This document shows positions 1 to 10,839 of a stretch of 64,000 nt of DNA, one piece after another (position 1 is the first letter of the stretch; each line of letters begins with the position of its first letter). The DNA comes from Pirellulales bacterium. Its GTDB lineage: Bacteria > Planctomycetota > Planctomycetia > Pirellulales > JAEUIK01. The notes under the pieces are model-generated. The model was given only the letters and a program-made list of their open reading frames with translations, was not told the DNA's origin and ran no database searches. The DNA is taken from assembly GCA_019745975.1 (NCBI GenBank), contig JAIESQ010000052.1:62001-126000 (forward strand), in the 5' to 3' direction. Position numbers and translations under genes: made by a program.

Positions 1-537
1 GGCGGCGTCGAGGTCGTCGTTAACGATGCGATATCGGTAGCGGTGGGCGAACGCCATTTCGCACTTGGCCCCGGCTAGGCGCCGCTCGATGGATTGCTCC
101 GACTCGGTGCCGCGACGCCGCAGGCGCCGCTCCAGTTCGTTGATCGAGCCCGGCTCCACAAAGATTGTCAGCGCATCGGGATAACGCTCGAGCACGGCTA
201 GCGTCCCCTGCACGTCAATCTCTAAGACTACCGACTTTCCGGCCGCCAGACTAGGGGCCACCTGCGACCACAGGGTGCCATACCAATGGCCCCCCTCGTA
301 AACTTCGAAACACTCGAGAAAGTCCCCCTGCTCGCGCCGCCGGGCGAACTCCGCCAGGCTCAAGAAGTGGTAGTCGACGCCGTTGCGCTCGCCGGTCCGC
401 GGCGCACGCGTGGTGGCCGAAACACTCAACTCGAACCGCTCGGGAAAGCGCGACAACACCTCGCGCACCAGCGTGCTCTTGCCTGACCCCGAAGGTCCGG
501 AGATCACGATTAAACGGCCTGGCGCGGTTTCGCTCAT
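1..537 (-). CDS. gmk: Guanylate kinase (3' end truncated by window edge)
   Basis: Reverse strand from ATG at 537 reads MSETAPGRLIVISGPSGSGKSTLVREVLSRFPERFELSVSATTRAPRTGERNGVDYHF; P-loop GPSGSGKST and GMP kinase signature. Confidence 0.95.
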   Translation of the reverse strand, partial: MSETAPGRLIVISGPSGSGKSTLVREVLSRFPERFELSVSATTRAPRTGERNGVDYHFLSLAEFARRREQGDFLECFEVYEGGHWYGTLWSQVAPSLAAGKSVVLEIDVQGTLAVLERYPDALTIFVEPGSINELERRLRRRGTESEQSIERRLAGAKCEMAFAHRYRYRIVNDDLDAA

Positions 538-546
538 GCGTGCCGG

Positions 547-1431
547 CTATTCCACGTTTTGGATCATCTCGCGAATCCGTTCGATGGCGGTTTTGATCTC
601 GATCACATGGCGGGCGATCTCGACGTCGTTGGCCTTCGAACCGATGGTGTTCGTCTCGCGGTGCATTTCCTGAATCACGAATTCGAGCTTGCGCCCCGAG
701 CTCTCGGACAGGTCGAGCGCCGCTTCGAACTGTTCGAGGTGACTGCGCAAACGCACGATCTCTTCCGAAATGTCGCTGCGCTCGGCGAACAGGCTCACCT
801 CACGCAACAGGTCCGTGGCGTCGAGCGTTAGGGAGTAATCGGCCAGGAGCTTGCGCAACCGTTCTTCGAGTCGATTGCGGTAGCCTTCGACGACCAGCGG
901 CGCGCGCCCCGCAATCGCTTCGAGCGATAGAGCAATCTGCCGGGAGTTTGCCCGCAGATCGGCGGCCATGGCGGCTCCCTCCGTTCGCCGCATCTCCGCC
1001 AGACGACCAATTGCATCCTCGACCGTGCGGGCGATCAGCGGCCATTCGTCGGCCAGTTCTCGCTCGTCGGGCACGTGCTCGTCGACCACGCCCGGCAACA
1101 CCAGCAACCGCTCAAGCGTCACCGCTTCGTTGATATGCCACTCGGCGTGCAACCGCTCGAGCTGTTCGCGATATGCCGCCAGCGCCACGGTGTTGAGTTG
1201 ATAGTCTTCGGCACGCTGCCCGCGGTCGATCCGCAAGTTGACTTGGATCGTGCCGCGTTTGACGTGCTGGCGCACCAGGGCCTCGATGTCGGGCTCCAAG
1301 GCGGCGTACGTCTCCCCGGCGCGCACCGAGAGCTTGAAGAACCTGCTATTGATCGTGCGCACTTCGACGGCGATCGCCAGACCGGCTTCTTGCCGGTGCG
1401 CCTCGCCGTAGCCCGTCATGCTCAGCAACAC
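547..1431 (-). CDS. yicC: YicC/YloC-family endoribonuclease-like protein
   Basis: MLLSMTGYGEA N-terminus and ...EMHRETNTIGSKANDVEIARHVIEIKTAIERIREMIQNVE C-terminus; adjacent to gmk as is common. Confidence 0.95.
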   Translation of the reverse strand: MLLSMTGYGEAHRQEAGLAIAVEVRTINSRFFKLSVRAGETYAALEPDIEALVRQHVKRGTIQVNLRIDRGQRAEDYQLNTVALAAYREQLERLHAEWHINEAVTLERLLVLPGVVDEHVPDERELADEWPLIARTVEDAIGRLAEMRRTEGAAMAADLRANSRQIALSLEAIAGRAPLVVEGYRNRLEERLRKLLADYSLTLDATDLLREVSLFAERSDISEEIVRLRSHLEQFEAALDLSESSGRKLEFVIQEMHRETNTIGSKANDVEIARHVIEIKTAIERIREMIQNVE

Positions 1432-1454
1432 GCGCGGTTCTCGATCGTGAGGCC

Positions 1455-1898
1455 TTAAGGATTGGCTGGTGCCGGCGCGCTTGGAGCGGCGGGTGCCGGA
1501 GTGCTGGCCGGGGCCCCCGACGAGGCCGGCGCCTCCGCCGCAGGACTATCAGACGTCGCCGGCGCGGCAGGGGTGCCGCCAGCGGGACCGGGCTGGGCGG
1601 GCTGTCCGCCGGTCGGTCCACTCGGCTGGGTCTGTGTTGTCGTGCCCCCGGCCTGTTGCAACGCGTTGTCGCTGCCAGTCAGCAGCTTGTCGGCAGCCAT
1701 GCAGAGCAGAATCCAGGCGGCGGCGACGCCGATCGTGATCCGGGTAAACAAGTCACCCGCCTTCGTACCGAAAGCGCTTTGACCTCCCATGCCGCCAAAC
1801 GCGCCGGCCAACCCCCCCCCGCGACCACGCTGGATCAGCACCAGCATAATCAGGAAGACCGCCACCACGAAAATCAACACCCACATGACTGCAATCAT
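1455..1898 (-). CDS. secG: Preprotein translocase subunit SecG
   Basis: MIAVMWVLIFVVAVFLIMLVLIQRGRGGGLAGAFGGMGGQSAFGTKAGDLFTRIT, with Ala/Pro-rich tail; start placed at internal Met of the 174-aa ORF. Confidence 0.93.
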   Translation of the reverse strand: MIAVMWVLIFVVAVFLIMLVLIQRGRGGGLAGAFGGMGGQSAFGTKAGDLFTRITIGVAAAWILLCMAADKLLTGSDNALQQAGGTTTQTQPSGPTGGQPAQPGPAGGTPAAPATSDSPAAEAPASSGAPASTPAPAAPSAPAPANP

Positions 1899-1962
1899 GT
1901 TCGGGAACTCCCGTCTGCGACTCGCGCGGCTAGCGTCCACGAGGCGCCGCCGGCCCACCGTT

Positions 1963-2733
1963 TCAGGCGGTCGCGGCAATTATCCCCAAGAAATCGGCCG
2001 CCTTCAGGCTAGCGCCACCGACTAAGGCTCCGTCGATATTCGGCTGGGCGAACAACTGCCCGGCATTCTCCGGCTTGACGCTGCCGCCGTAGAGAATCCG
2101 CGCTTCGCTCGCGACGGCCGCATTGTAGCGGTCGGCCACCTGCTTGCGAAGGTCGGCATGCACCTCCCCCGCCTGGTCGGGTGTGGCAACACGACCAGTG
2201 CCAATGGCCCAAACCGGTTCGTATGCCAGCACCACCCGTGCGAACTCGCCCTCCGATAACTCCGCCAGGGACTCGGCGAATTGGCTCCGGATGACCTCTT
2301 GGGTGCGACCGGTCTCGCGCTCGGCCAAGGTCTCTCCGACGCAGACAATCGGCGTCAGGGTGTGCCCGTTCCGCTCCGCCGCGAGTGCCGCACGGACCTT
2401 CGCGAGCACGCTGCCGTTGGTCTCGCCGAGCAACTGCCGGCGCTCGCTATGCCCAATGATCACCCACTGGCAGCCGACGTCGAGCAGCATCGCGGCGCTC
2501 ACTTCTCCGGTAAACGCTCCTGAAGCCTCGTGGTACAGGTCTTGGGCTCCCAGGCCGATGGCCGACCCGCGAAGCGTGCTACCGACGGCCTCCAGATAGA
2601 CAAACGGTGGGCACAGCACCACGTCGACGCCGGCACGCCCCGCGCAGCCAGCCACCACGTCGAGGGCCAGCGCTGTCCCCGTGGTGCGATCGAGGTTCAT
2701 CTTCCAGTTGCCGGCGATCAATGGTCGGCGCAT
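1963..2733 (-). CDS. tpiA: Triose-phosphate isomerase
   Basis: MRRPLIAGNWKMN, VIIGHSERR, AYEPVWAIGTG, ILYGGSVKPEN. Confidence 0.97.
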   Translation of the reverse strand: MRRPLIAGNWKMNLDRTTGTALALDVVAGCAGRAGVDVVLCPPFVYLEAVGSTLRGSAIGLGAQDLYHEASGAFTGEVSAAMLLDVGCQWVIIGHSERRQLLGETNGSVLAKVRAALAAERNGHTLTPIVCVGETLAERETGRTQEVIRSQFAESLAELSEGEFARVVLAYEPVWAIGTGRVATPDQAGEVHADLRKQVADRYNAAVASEARILYGGSVKPENAGQLFAQPNIDGALVGGASLKAADFLGIIAATA

Positions 2734-2837
2734 CAGGCGTCTCCCAACGGTAAGGGGCCATGTCCGTGCCAAGCGGCGCACGATTACGACGGCCAGTAAC
2801 TAGCAACCAACCGATCGCTCCAATCGGCGGGCGATCC

Positions 2838-3893
2838 TCAGGTCGCCATGGCCGTGGCGGCACTTGCGATGGTCTTGCCCAACAGTTCGGCCAATGCGCG
2901 AATTTGGGTGGCGACAGCAGCGTATTGTTGTGGCAAAAGCGCCTGCGGCCCGTCCGAAAGCGCTTCTTCCGGACAATTGTGCACTTCGATATGCACGCCG
3001 TCGGCGCCGGCCGCCACGCCTGCGAGAGCACAAGCAGGGACCAGGTCGGGCCGCCCGGTGGCATGGCTGGGGTCGACGATGATCGGCAAATGCGACAAGC
3101 TCTTGGCAAGTGGCACAGCCGCGACGTCGAACAAGTTGCGCGTGTCGGTGTCGAAACTTCGCACGCCGCGCTCGCAGAGCACCACCTGCGAGTTTCCCTG
3201 CGACATGATGTACTCGGCGCTCATCAGCAGGTCTTTGACCGTGGCGCTCATACCTCGCTTCAAGAGCACTGGCTTGCTGACGCGCCCCACTTCGGTGAGC
3301 AGCGAGAAGTTCTGCATGTTGCGAGCGCCGATCTGTAGCATGTCCGCGTATTCGGCAACTAGTTCGACATAGCGCGGGTCCATCACTTCAGTAACGACCG
3401 GCATGCCGTGCCGGTCGCCGACGTCGCGGAGGATTTTCAGGCCCGCTTCGCCGAGCCCCTGAAAGGCATATGGACTGGTACGTGGCTTGAACGCGCCGCC
3501 GCGCAGCAGATTGGCGCCCGCCTTGCGTACCTCGCCGGCGATTGCATCGAGGCGTTCGTGGCTCTCGATCGCGCACGGCCCGGCAATCATGCCCAAATGC
3601 CCGCCGCCAATCTTCACGCCGGCGACATCCACCACGCTGGGCTCACCGTGCGCTTCGCGGCTGGCAAGCTTAAAGGGGGGCAAGATCGGAATGACGTTTG
3701 CCACGCCAGGGATTGCTCCCAGCGGTGCCGATTGAAGTTGAGACTCGTCGCCGATGACGCCTATGATCGTGCGATACGTCCCGCGGCTCAGATGGGCTTG
3801 TAGCCCCAGCGCCTCGACGCGCTCGATGACATGGCGGATTTGCTCGTCGTTGACGCCCGGCTGGAGAACGATAATCACGTCAAAACTCAACAA
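2838..3893 (-). CDS. aroF: 3-deoxy-7-phosphoheptulonate (DAHP) synthase, AroF type with N-terminal ferredoxin-like domain
   Basis: [60 protein letters not shown]; alternative GTG start at 3878. Confidence 0.94.
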   Translation of the reverse strand: MLSFDVIIVLQPGVNDEQIRHVIERVEALGLQAHLSRGTYRTIIGVIGDESQLQSAPLGAIPGVANVIPILPPFKLASREAHGEPSVVDVAGVKIGGGHLGMIAGPCAIESHERLDAIAGEVRKAGANLLRGGAFKPRTSPYAFQGLGEAGLKILRDVGDRHGMPVVTEVMDPRYVELVAEYADMLQIGARNMQNFSLLTEVGRVSKPVLLKRGMSATVKDLLMSAEYIMSQGNSQVVLCERGVRSFDTDTRNLFDVAAVPLAKSLSHLPIIVDPSHATGRPDLVPACALAGVAAGADGVHIEVHNCPEEALSDGPQALLPQQYAAVATQIRALAELLGKTIASAATAMAT

Positions 3894-4015
3894 AAAAGCA
3901 GCTTGGGCCAGCGCGATTGGCCGCGACCAGCCTGGGCAAACAGCGGCACGCCCGACCGACGTTACGCGCCAACGCCGTTTGGGGGCTTGAGTTTAGCACG
4001 CTCAGGTGCGGTCAG

Positions 4016-5137
4016 CTACCCGATCGGCGTGCTGCGCGGGTATGATCCCAGCACTTCGAATCGCAGCGTCTTGCGCTCCAGCAGTGCCAGGGCCTTGGTC
4101 ACCCGCGTGTCGTGCTCGTGCCCTTCGCATTCGACGAAGAAGAGGTAGCCCCCTTCGGGTCGGGCGATCGGAAACGACTCGATCCAGGTCAGATTGAGCT
4201 TATAGCGCTTGAACACACTCATCGCGTCGGCCAATGAGCCCGGGCGATGGGGAATCTCGAACATCAGCGACGTCTTATCGCGGCCCGTGCGGTCGGCCGA
4301 GCGCTCGCCGATCACAGCAAACCGGGTCAGATTGTCTGGTTGGTCTTCGATGTTGGCGACCAGCACGTCGAGGCCGTAGTGCCTGGCCGCTTGGCTGCTG
4401 GCAATGGCAGCCGCGCCCGTCTTCTCTTGGGCCAGTTGCGCGGCGGTCGTCGTGCTGGCGACTTCGACGGTGCGGACAGCCGGCATATGCTTGGCCAACC
4501 AGTTCCTGCATTGACTGAGGGCCTGCGGCTTGCTGTAAACCTCGCTCACTTCACCGCGCGCGCAACGGGCTAGCAAATTGTGATGTATCCGCAGTTGGAC
4601 TTCGCCGCAAATCCGCGCTGGCAATCGCGCGAACATGTCGAGCGTGTCGGCGATGCGGCCATCGGTGGAGTTTTCCAGCGGCACCAGCCCGAACTGCGCG
4701 TGGCCCCGATTGACTTCCTCGAACACCGCCGAGATGGTGCCAACCGGAATCAGCTCGACACATTCGCCAAAACGTTGTTGGGCCGCCAAATGAGTGTAGC
4801 TGTACTCCGGGCCGAGGAACGCCACGCGCAGTTTCGTTTCCAACGCCCTCGAACCGCTGATGAGCTCGCGGAATAGCGCTCGGATGCAGTCAGGCGACAA
4901 GGGCCCGGTGTTGGCTTCGATGGCCCTGAGAATCACATCTTCCTCGCGTCCGGGGGCATAGGCCGGCTGCCCATTGGCGTCCTTGAGCTTGCCGATTTCT
5001 GCCGCAAGGCGGGCGCGCTGGTTGGCCAGCCGGACGATCTCCCGATCGAGCCGGTCGATCTGCCCGCGCAGAGCGGCCAGACTCATTGGGCGCGGCGCGG
5101 ATTTATGCCCTTTCGCGGAGGGCTTTTCCCTGGCCAT
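4016..5137 (-). CDS. pheA: Bifunctional chorismate mutase / prephenate dehydratase
   Basis: LRGQIDRLDREIVRLANQRARLAAEIGKLK (chorismate mutase), VAFLGPEYSYTHLAA, PLENSTDGRI, C-terminal ACT domain with IESFPIA. Confidence 0.95.
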   Translation of the reverse strand: MAREKPSAKGHKSAPRPMSLAALRGQIDRLDREIVRLANQRARLAAEIGKLKDANGQPAYAPGREEDVILRAIEANTGPLSPDCIRALFRELISGSRALETKLRVAFLGPEYSYTHLAAQQRFGECVELIPVGTISAVFEEVNRGHAQFGLVPLENSTDGRIADTLDMFARLPARICGEVQLRIHHNLLARCARGEVSEVYSKPQALSQCRNWLAKHMPAVRTVEVASTTTAAQLAQEKTGAAAIASSQAARHYGLDVLVANIEDQPDNLTRFAVIGERSADRTGRDKTSLMFEIPHRPGSLADAMSVFKRYKLNLTWIESFPIARPEGGYLFFVECEGHEHDTRVTKALALLERKTLRFEVLGSYPRSTPIG

Positions 5138-5693
5138 TCGGCGGAGTTCCCCAACACGCGACCGGCCTCAAGGCCAGACAGCGTAACGACCTACGACGGT
5201 GCGAATGCGCTTAGAAGCCGAGACCCCTTGTACTTGTGTGCATTGGGGGTGTCAAGCATCGCACGACAGCCACAATCCGTGCGTTTCGCAGGGCCAATTC
5301 CACAATCGTACTTCCGAATTTCTGGCCGCGCGAGTCGGCCGCTTCGAGACAATTTGGGGCCGTCGGATCGTCTGCCAAATTGGCAGCGGACAAGCGTCAA
5401 TCAACTGGCTCGACCGCGCTTCTGGCAGCCCCTCCCGAGGCGGATTCACGCCGTTCCTTGGCCCAACCTCGAAGGCGCTTCGCTCTAAATGCGGTTGTTT
5501 CAACCATTTGTTATAGTGACTCGCGGCGGTGCTTTACGGCACAACCTTTGCTTCCACTTCGCTGCAATCCAGGCCGCGAAGCCGATCCGCAGGCGCGGAC
5601 GGCGAAGACACGCGGCACGCGCTCCCGGCAGCGCTGAGATACACTTCCCGCGAGATCTAGCCGCACGCGAGCACGGAGAAAAAGGAGCGTTTC

Positions 5694-7604
5694 ATGGCTC
5701 AAGGCGAAAAAATCATTGGCATCGACCTGGGTACCACCAACTCGGTCGTCGCCGTTATGGAAGGCAAAGAGGCCAAGGTCATTCCCAATGCGGAAGGCAA
5801 CCGCCTCACGCCGAGCGTAGTCGCGTTTACCGACAAGGGTGACGTGTTGGTCGGCGAACCCGCGCGCCGCCAGGCGGTCACCAATCCTACTCGTACGATC
5901 TACTCGATTAAGCGCTTCATGGGCCGCCGCCACAACGAGGTGGAAGGCGAAGAGAAGATGGTCCCCTACCAGGTCGTGGGCGGGCCGAACGACTACGTCA
6001 AAGTGCGCGTGGGCGATAAAGAGTTCACCCCTCCCGAAATCTCGGCGCTGATTCTCCGCAAGCTCAAGGAAGCTGCCGAGGCCTACCTGGGTCACAAGGT
6101 GAACAAGGCCGTGATCACGGTGCCGGCCTACTTCAACGACGCGCAGCGGCAAGCCACGAAGGACGCCGGCGAAATCGCCGGCCTCGAAGTCTCCCGCATC
6201 ATCAATGAGCCGACCGCCGCGGCCTTGGCCTACGGGCTCGACCGCAAGGAGCACGAGAAGATCGCCGTTTTCGACTTGGGCGGTGGTACGTTCGACGTTT
6301 CCGTGCTCGAAGTGGCCGATGGCGTGTTTCGCGTCATCAGCACCAACGGCGACACGCACCTGGGTGGCGACGACTTCGACGAAGTGCTTATCAACTTCGT
6401 CGCTGACGAGTTCAAGCGCGAGCAAGGGATCGATCTGCGCAAAGACACCATGGCCCTGCAGCGCTTGCAGGAAGCCTGCGAGAAGGCCAAGAAAGAGCTG
6501 AGTTCCGCCGCCTCGACCGACATCAACCTGCCGTTCATCACGGCCGACGCCAGCGGGCCCAAGCACTTGCAGATCACCATAACCCGCGCCAAGTTCGAGC
6601 AATTGGTCGATCACCTGATTGAGCGCTGCCGCGGGCCGGTGCTGCAAGCGCTCAAGGATGCCAAGTTTACGCCGAAGGATATCGACGAGGTGGTGCTCGT
6701 CGGCGGTTCGACCCGCATTCCCAAGGTGCAAGAGCTCGTCAAAAAGCTCTTCGAGAAAGAGCCGCACAAGGGCGTGAACCCCGATGAAGTCGTGGCCGTC
6801 GGCGCCGCCATTCAAGGTGGCGTGCTCGCCGGCGAAGTGAAAGACGTGCTCTTGTTGGACGTCACGCCGCTGTCGCTGGGCATCGAAACCCTCGGCGGCA
6901 TCTTCACCAAGCTCGTCGAGCGCAACACCACGATCCCCACCGAGCGGAAGCAGGTCTTCAGCACCGCCGAAGACAATCAAACCGCGGTCACGGTCCGCGT
7001 CTTCCAGGGCGAACGCGAGATGGCGGCCGACAACCGCCTCCTGGGCCAGTTCAATCTCGAAGGCATCGGCGCCGCGCCGCGCGGCATGCCGCAAATCGAA
7101 GTCAAGTTCGACATCGACCAGAACGGCATTTTGAATGTCTCGGCCAAGGACCTCGGCACCGGCAAGCAGCAAACCGTCCGCATCGAGCAGTCGAGCGGCC
7201 TGTCTGACACCGAGATCGAACGGATGCGCAAGGACGCCGAGTCGCATGCGGCCGAAGACAAGAAACGCCGCGAGCTAGCCGAACAGCGCAACGAAATCGA
7301 GTCGCGCGCCTTCCAAATGGAAAAGCTCCTCAAGGAAAACGAAGCGAAGCTAGGCGCCGCAGACAAACAGGCGACCGAGGCGGCGATCTCCCGTGCTCGC
7401 GAAACCGCCAAAGGCGACGACATCGAGAAGCTCAAGTCGGCCAATCACGAGCTCGATCAGGCCAATCAGGCGCTCAGCCGCGCCCTGTATCAGGGGGGTG
7501 GCGCAGGCGCCACGGGCCCGCAGGCGGCCGGTGGCGGCAATGGCGCAGGGGGCACCAAGCCCGACGACGTCATCGACGCCGAGTTTGAGGTCAAAGACTC
7601 GTAA
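5694..7604 (+). CDS. dnaK: Molecular chaperone DnaK (Hsp70)
   Basis: [47 protein letters not shown]-terminal GGG-rich tail and DVIDAEFEV. Confidence 0.99.
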   Translation: MAQGEKIIGIDLGTTNSVVAVMEGKEAKVIPNAEGNRLTPSVVAFTDKGDVLVGEPARRQAVTNPTRTIYSIKRFMGRRHNEVEGEEKMVPYQVVGGPNDYVKVRVGDKEFTPPEISALILRKLKEAAEAYLGHKVNKAVITVPAYFNDAQRQATKDAGEIAGLEVSRIINEPTAAALAYGLDRKEHEKIAVFDLGGGTFDVSVLEVADGVFRVISTNGDTHLGGDDFDEVLINFVADEFKREQGIDLRKDTMALQRLQEACEKAKKELSSAASTDINLPFITADASGPKHLQITITRAKFEQLVDHLIERCRGPVLQALKDAKFTPKDIDEVVLVGGSTRIPKVQELVKKLFEKEPHKGVNPDEVVAVGAAIQGGVLAGEVKDVLLLDVTPLSLGIETLGGIFTKLVERNTTIPTERKQVFSTAEDNQTAVTVRVFQGEREMAADNRLLGQFNLEGIGAAPRGMPQIEVKFDIDQNGILNVSAKDLGTGKQQTVRIEQSSGLSDTEIERMRKDAESHAAEDKKRRELAEQRNEIESRAFQMEKLLKENEAKLGAADKQATEAAISRARETAKGDDIEKLKSANHELDQANQALSRALYQGGGAGATGPQAAGGGNGAGGTKPDDVIDAEFEVKDS

Positions 7605-7620
7605 TCGGTGCAAGAGCCGT

Positions 7621-7643
7621 AGGATACGCACCCCGTGCGTACC
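7621..7643 (+). terminator. Hairpin just downstream of dnaK
   Basis: GGATACGCAC-CCC-GTGCGTACC inverted repeat with a 1-nt bulge, 18 nt after the dnaK stop; no strong U tract. Confidence 0.4.
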
Positions 7644-7668
7644 AGTCGCAGCGATGCGTTTCGTTTCC

Positions 7669-7753
7669 GTTAGCCGCGGAGCTTGGCTCCGCGCGCTAGC
7701 TCGTCCGATCGGAATCGAAGCCGCTAGCGCGCGGGATAAATCCCGCGGCTAAC
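7669..7753. repeat. Large nested palindrome between dnaK and clpB
   Basis: GTTAGCCGCGGAGCTTGGCTCCGCGCGCTAGC (7669-7700) and GCTAGCGCGCGGGATAAATCCCGCGGCTAAC (7723-7753); each arm is a hairpin and the arms are mutually complementary. Confidence 0.85.
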
Positions 7754-7791
7754 AGAATCGGCCCCGCCAACCGAACCACGGTCAATGCATC

Positions 7792-10440
7792 ATGGCATTT
7801 CGTCCCGACAAACTTACGATCAAAGCTCAAGAAGCCGTTCAGCAGGCTCAAGAGATCGCGGCCAATCACGGCAATCCGCAGATCGACCCGCTCCATTTGC
7901 TGGCCGGGTTGTTGGCCGAAACCGACGGTATCGTGCGCCCCTTGCTCGACAAGATCGGCGTCAATCGCTCGCAGCTCGACAAGATCGTCAATGCCGAGCT
8001 AGACCATTTTCCCAAAGTCTCGGGGGGCACCACGCCGCAGGTCAGCCAGACGCTCATGAGCGTGCTTGAAGCCGCGCAGCGCGAAGCCGACACGATGAAG
8101 GACGACTACGTCTCGACTGAGCACTTGCTGCTGGCGCTGACGAAGGTCGAATCGAAGGCCAAGAATGTCCTCAAGCTCAACGCTGTGGGCGAGCCGGAAG
8201 TCCTCAAGGCCCTGCAAACCGTGCGCGGCGCCAGCCGCGTGCAGGATCAGAACCCCGAGGAGAAATTCCAGGCCCTCGAAAAGTATGGCATCGACCTGGT
8301 GAAGCGCGCCAACCAGGGCAAGCTCGATCCGGTTATCGGCCGCGATCAGGAGATTCGTCGCGTCGTGCAGGTGCTTTCGCGGCGCACCAAGAACAATCCC
8401 GTGCTGATCGGCGAACCGGGCGTCGGCAAAACGGCCATCGCCGAAGGGCTCGCCCTTCGCATCGTGCAGGGCGACGTTCCCCAGAGCCTCAAAAACAAGC
8501 GCGTCGTCGCCCTCGACATGGGCGCGCTCGTGGCTGGCACCAAGTTCCGCGGCGAATTCGAGGAGCGTCTCAAGGCGGTGCTCCGCGAGATCGAAGCCGC
8601 TGGCGGCAGCGTTATTCTGTTCATCGACGAATTGCACACAGTGGTCGGGGCCGGCCGCGCCGAAGGAGGCAGCGACGCCGCCAATTTGCTCAAGCCGGCC
8701 CTGGCGCGCGGCGAGCTGCGCTGCATTGGCGCGACGACCTTGGATGAGTATCGCAAGCACATCGAGAAAGACCCCGCCCTCGAGCGGCGCTTTCAGCCGA
8801 TCTTGATCGGTGAGCCGGCGGTTGACGACACGATCGCCATCTTGCGCGGACTCAAGGAGCGCTATCAGCTCCACCACAACGTCAAGATCAAGGACTCGGC
8901 CCTGGTTGCGGCCGCCAAGCTGGCCGATCGCTACATCACCGACCGCTTTCTGCCCGACAAAGCGATCGACCTGGTCGATGAAGCGATGAGTCGGCTGGCG
9001 ATGGAGCGCGACAGCGTCCCCTCGGAAATCGACGTGATCGATCGCCGGATCACGCAATTGGAGCTCGCCCATCGGCAGTTGGCCGAGGAAAGCGAAGAGC
9101 ACGCCGTCGAGCGCCGAGAGGAGATCGAAGCCGAGTTGGCCGACCTCAAGCGCCAAAGCGCCAGCCTGCACGAGCAGTGGGAAGCCGAAAAGCTGGCCGG
9201 CGGCGGCGTCCGCGAGCTGCGTGCCCGGCTCGACGCCATCGAGCGCGAGTACAACCATCTCAACACCGGCATCATCGAAAAGCGCACCAGCGGTCAGTGG
9301 ATCGGCGAAGACGAGTATCAAAAGCTGCTCAACCTGCAAAAGGAGCGCAATGAGCTCACCGCGCGCCTCGAACAGTCAGGGGGCAAGGAATCGCCCGATG
9401 TCAAGCGGCTCTTGCCGCAAGAAGTCGGCCCAGAGGAAATCGCCGACGTCGTCAGTGCCTGGACCGGTATTCCGGTCTCTCGAATGATGGAGACCGAACG
9501 CGCCAAGCTACTGGTGCTCGAAGAGCGTCTGCACCAGCGCGTCGTCGGGCAGGACGAAGCCGTTACGGCGGTCGCCAATGCCGTGCGCCGCGCTCGTAGC
9601 GGCCTGCAAGACCCCAACCGCCCGATTGGCTCGTTCATCTTCTTGGGCCCCACAGGCGTCGGCAAAACCGAGCTCTGTAAGGCGCTGGCCGAGGTGATGT
9701 TCGACGACGAGAACGCCCTCATCCGGCTCGACATGAGCGAGTTCATGGAGCGCCACACCGTCAGCCGCCTGATCGGCGCCCCGCCAGGCTACGTCGGCTA
9801 CGAAGAGGGGGGCCGCCTGACCGAAGCGGTCCGCCGCAAGCCCTACTGCGTGGTGCTCTTGGATGAAATCGAGAAAGCCCACCGCGACGTCTTCAATATC
9901 CTGTTGCAAGTGCTCGACGACGGCCGCCTGACCGACAATCTCGGCCACACCGTCGACTTCACGAACACCATTATCGTGATGACGTCGAATATCGGCAGCC
10001 AGGCCATCCAGGAAATCTCGCGCGAAGGTGGCGCAGACGAGGAAATCCGCAGCGCCGCCGTCGAGGCCCTGCAGGGTAAGTTCCTGCCCGAGTTTCTCAA
10101 CCGCGTCGACGAGGTCATCGTCTTCCATCCGCTCAAGCGCGAGCAGATTCGCCACATCGTGCAGATCCAGATCGGCCGGCTCAAGCATCAGCTCTCGGGC
10201 GTGGGGCTCGATCTGGAAATCAGCGACGCGGCCATTAATGAGATCGCGGCCCGAGGCTACGACCCAACCTATGGGGCTCGGCCGCTGAAGCGCGTCATCC
10301 AGCAGCAGGTGCAGAACCCGCTGGCCACGGAGATACTGCGCGGTGAGTTCCCAGAAGGGGCCTGTGTGCGGATCGACTTCCGCGATGGCGAGTTCGTCTT
10401 CGAGCGCGCCGAGCGCGAGGCGACCGCCGCGGCGCGATAA
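7792..10440 (+). CDS. clpB: ATP-dependent chaperone ClpB
   Basis: Two AAA+ modules ([31 protein letters not shown]), M-domain, N-terminal repeat domain. Confidence 0.98.
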   Translation: MAFRPDKLTIKAQEAVQQAQEIAANHGNPQIDPLHLLAGLLAETDGIVRPLLDKIGVNRSQLDKIVNAELDHFPKVSGGTTPQVSQTLMSVLEAAQREADTMKDDYVSTEHLLLALTKVESKAKNVLKLNAVGEPEVLKALQTVRGASRVQDQNPEEKFQALEKYGIDLVKRANQGKLDPVIGRDQEIRRVVQVLSRRTKNNPVLIGEPGVGKTAIAEGLALRIVQGDVPQSLKNKRVVALDMGALVAGTKFRGEFEERLKAVLREIEAAGGSVILFIDELHTVVGAGRAEGGSDAANLLKPALARGELRCIGATTLDEYRKHIEKDPALERRFQPILIGEPAVDDTIAILRGLKERYQLHHNVKIKDSALVAAAKLADRYITDRFLPDKAIDLVDEAMSRLAMERDSVPSEIDVIDRRITQLELAHRQLAEESEEHAVERREEIEAELADLKRQSASLHEQWEAEKLAGGGVRELRARLDAIEREYNHLNTGIIEKRTSGQWIGEDEYQKLLNLQKERNELTARLEQSGGKESPDVKRLLPQEVGPEEIADVVSAWTGIPVSRMMETERAKLLVLEERLHQRVVGQDEAVTAVANAVRRARSGLQDPNRPIGSFIFLGPTGVGKTELCKALAEVMFDDENALIRLDMSEFMERHTVSRLIGAPPGYVGYEEGGRLTEAVRRKPYCVVLLDEIEKAHRDVFNILLQVLDDGRLTDNLGHTVDFTNTIIVMTSNIGSQAIQEISREGGADEEIRSAAVEALQGKFLPEFLNRVDEVIVFHPLKREQIRHIVQIQIGRLKHQLSGVGLDLEISDAAINEIAARGYDPTYGARPLKRVIQQQVQNPLATEILRGEFPEGACVRIDFRDGEFVFERAEREATAAAR

Positions 10441-10503
10441 GCGAGGCTGTGGCGTAGGCGGCCGGTTGCCACGCTTTATTCCACAAGCGAGGCTCGCGGG
10501 CTG

Positions 10504-10692
10504 CTACTTCGTCTTAATCCCTAGATCGTCGATGACGGCCACCGCTCCCGGCGTCAACCGGCGGAGCTTCTCGGCAATGTGCTGTTTCTCCGATGTGGTG
10601 GCCTTCTTGATCCGGCGCTTGAACAGCTCGAACTTCTTGCGACGATGCCGCCGGCGCTTGATTTCTTTGTGACGTTCGCTGATTCCACCCAA
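10504..10692 (-). CDS. Small basic DUF6800-like protein, TTG start
   Basis: Reads MGGISERHKEIKRRRHRRKKFELFKRRIKKATTSEKQHIAEKLRRLTPGAVAVIDDLGIKTK; GGAG upstream of TTG at 10692; resembles a planctomycete family I recall as DUF6800. Confidence 0.7.
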   Translation of the reverse strand: MGGISERHKEIKRRRHRRKKFELFKRRIKKATTSEKQHIAEKLRRLTPGAVAVIDDLGIKTK

Positions 10693-10839
10693 AGTTCTGA
10701 CTCCCGCTGGCTGATGGTCTGGAAGTGTCGTTAAGCGGCCACTCGCGGCCCGACTCGACAGGCAACGGTCCACTAACGAACTGCCTTTGGTACCCGCAGC
10801 CGGCGCTCACGTCAACCGCTGGCCGCAGCCGCAAGCACG

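Noticed and set aside
5191-5693. CIRCE operator upstream of dnaK
   Set aside because: No TTAGCACTC-N9-GAGTGCTAA-like sequence found in the leader.
5511-7247. 578-aa minus ORF antisense to dnaK
   Set aside because: Codon boundaries align exactly with dnaK triplets (offset multiple of 3). The absence of stops reflects avoidance of TTA/CTA/TCA codons in a high-GC sense gene; no signature motifs.
7999-9339. 446-aa minus ORF inside clpB
   Set aside because: In-register antisense artefact of a well-defined ClpB gene.
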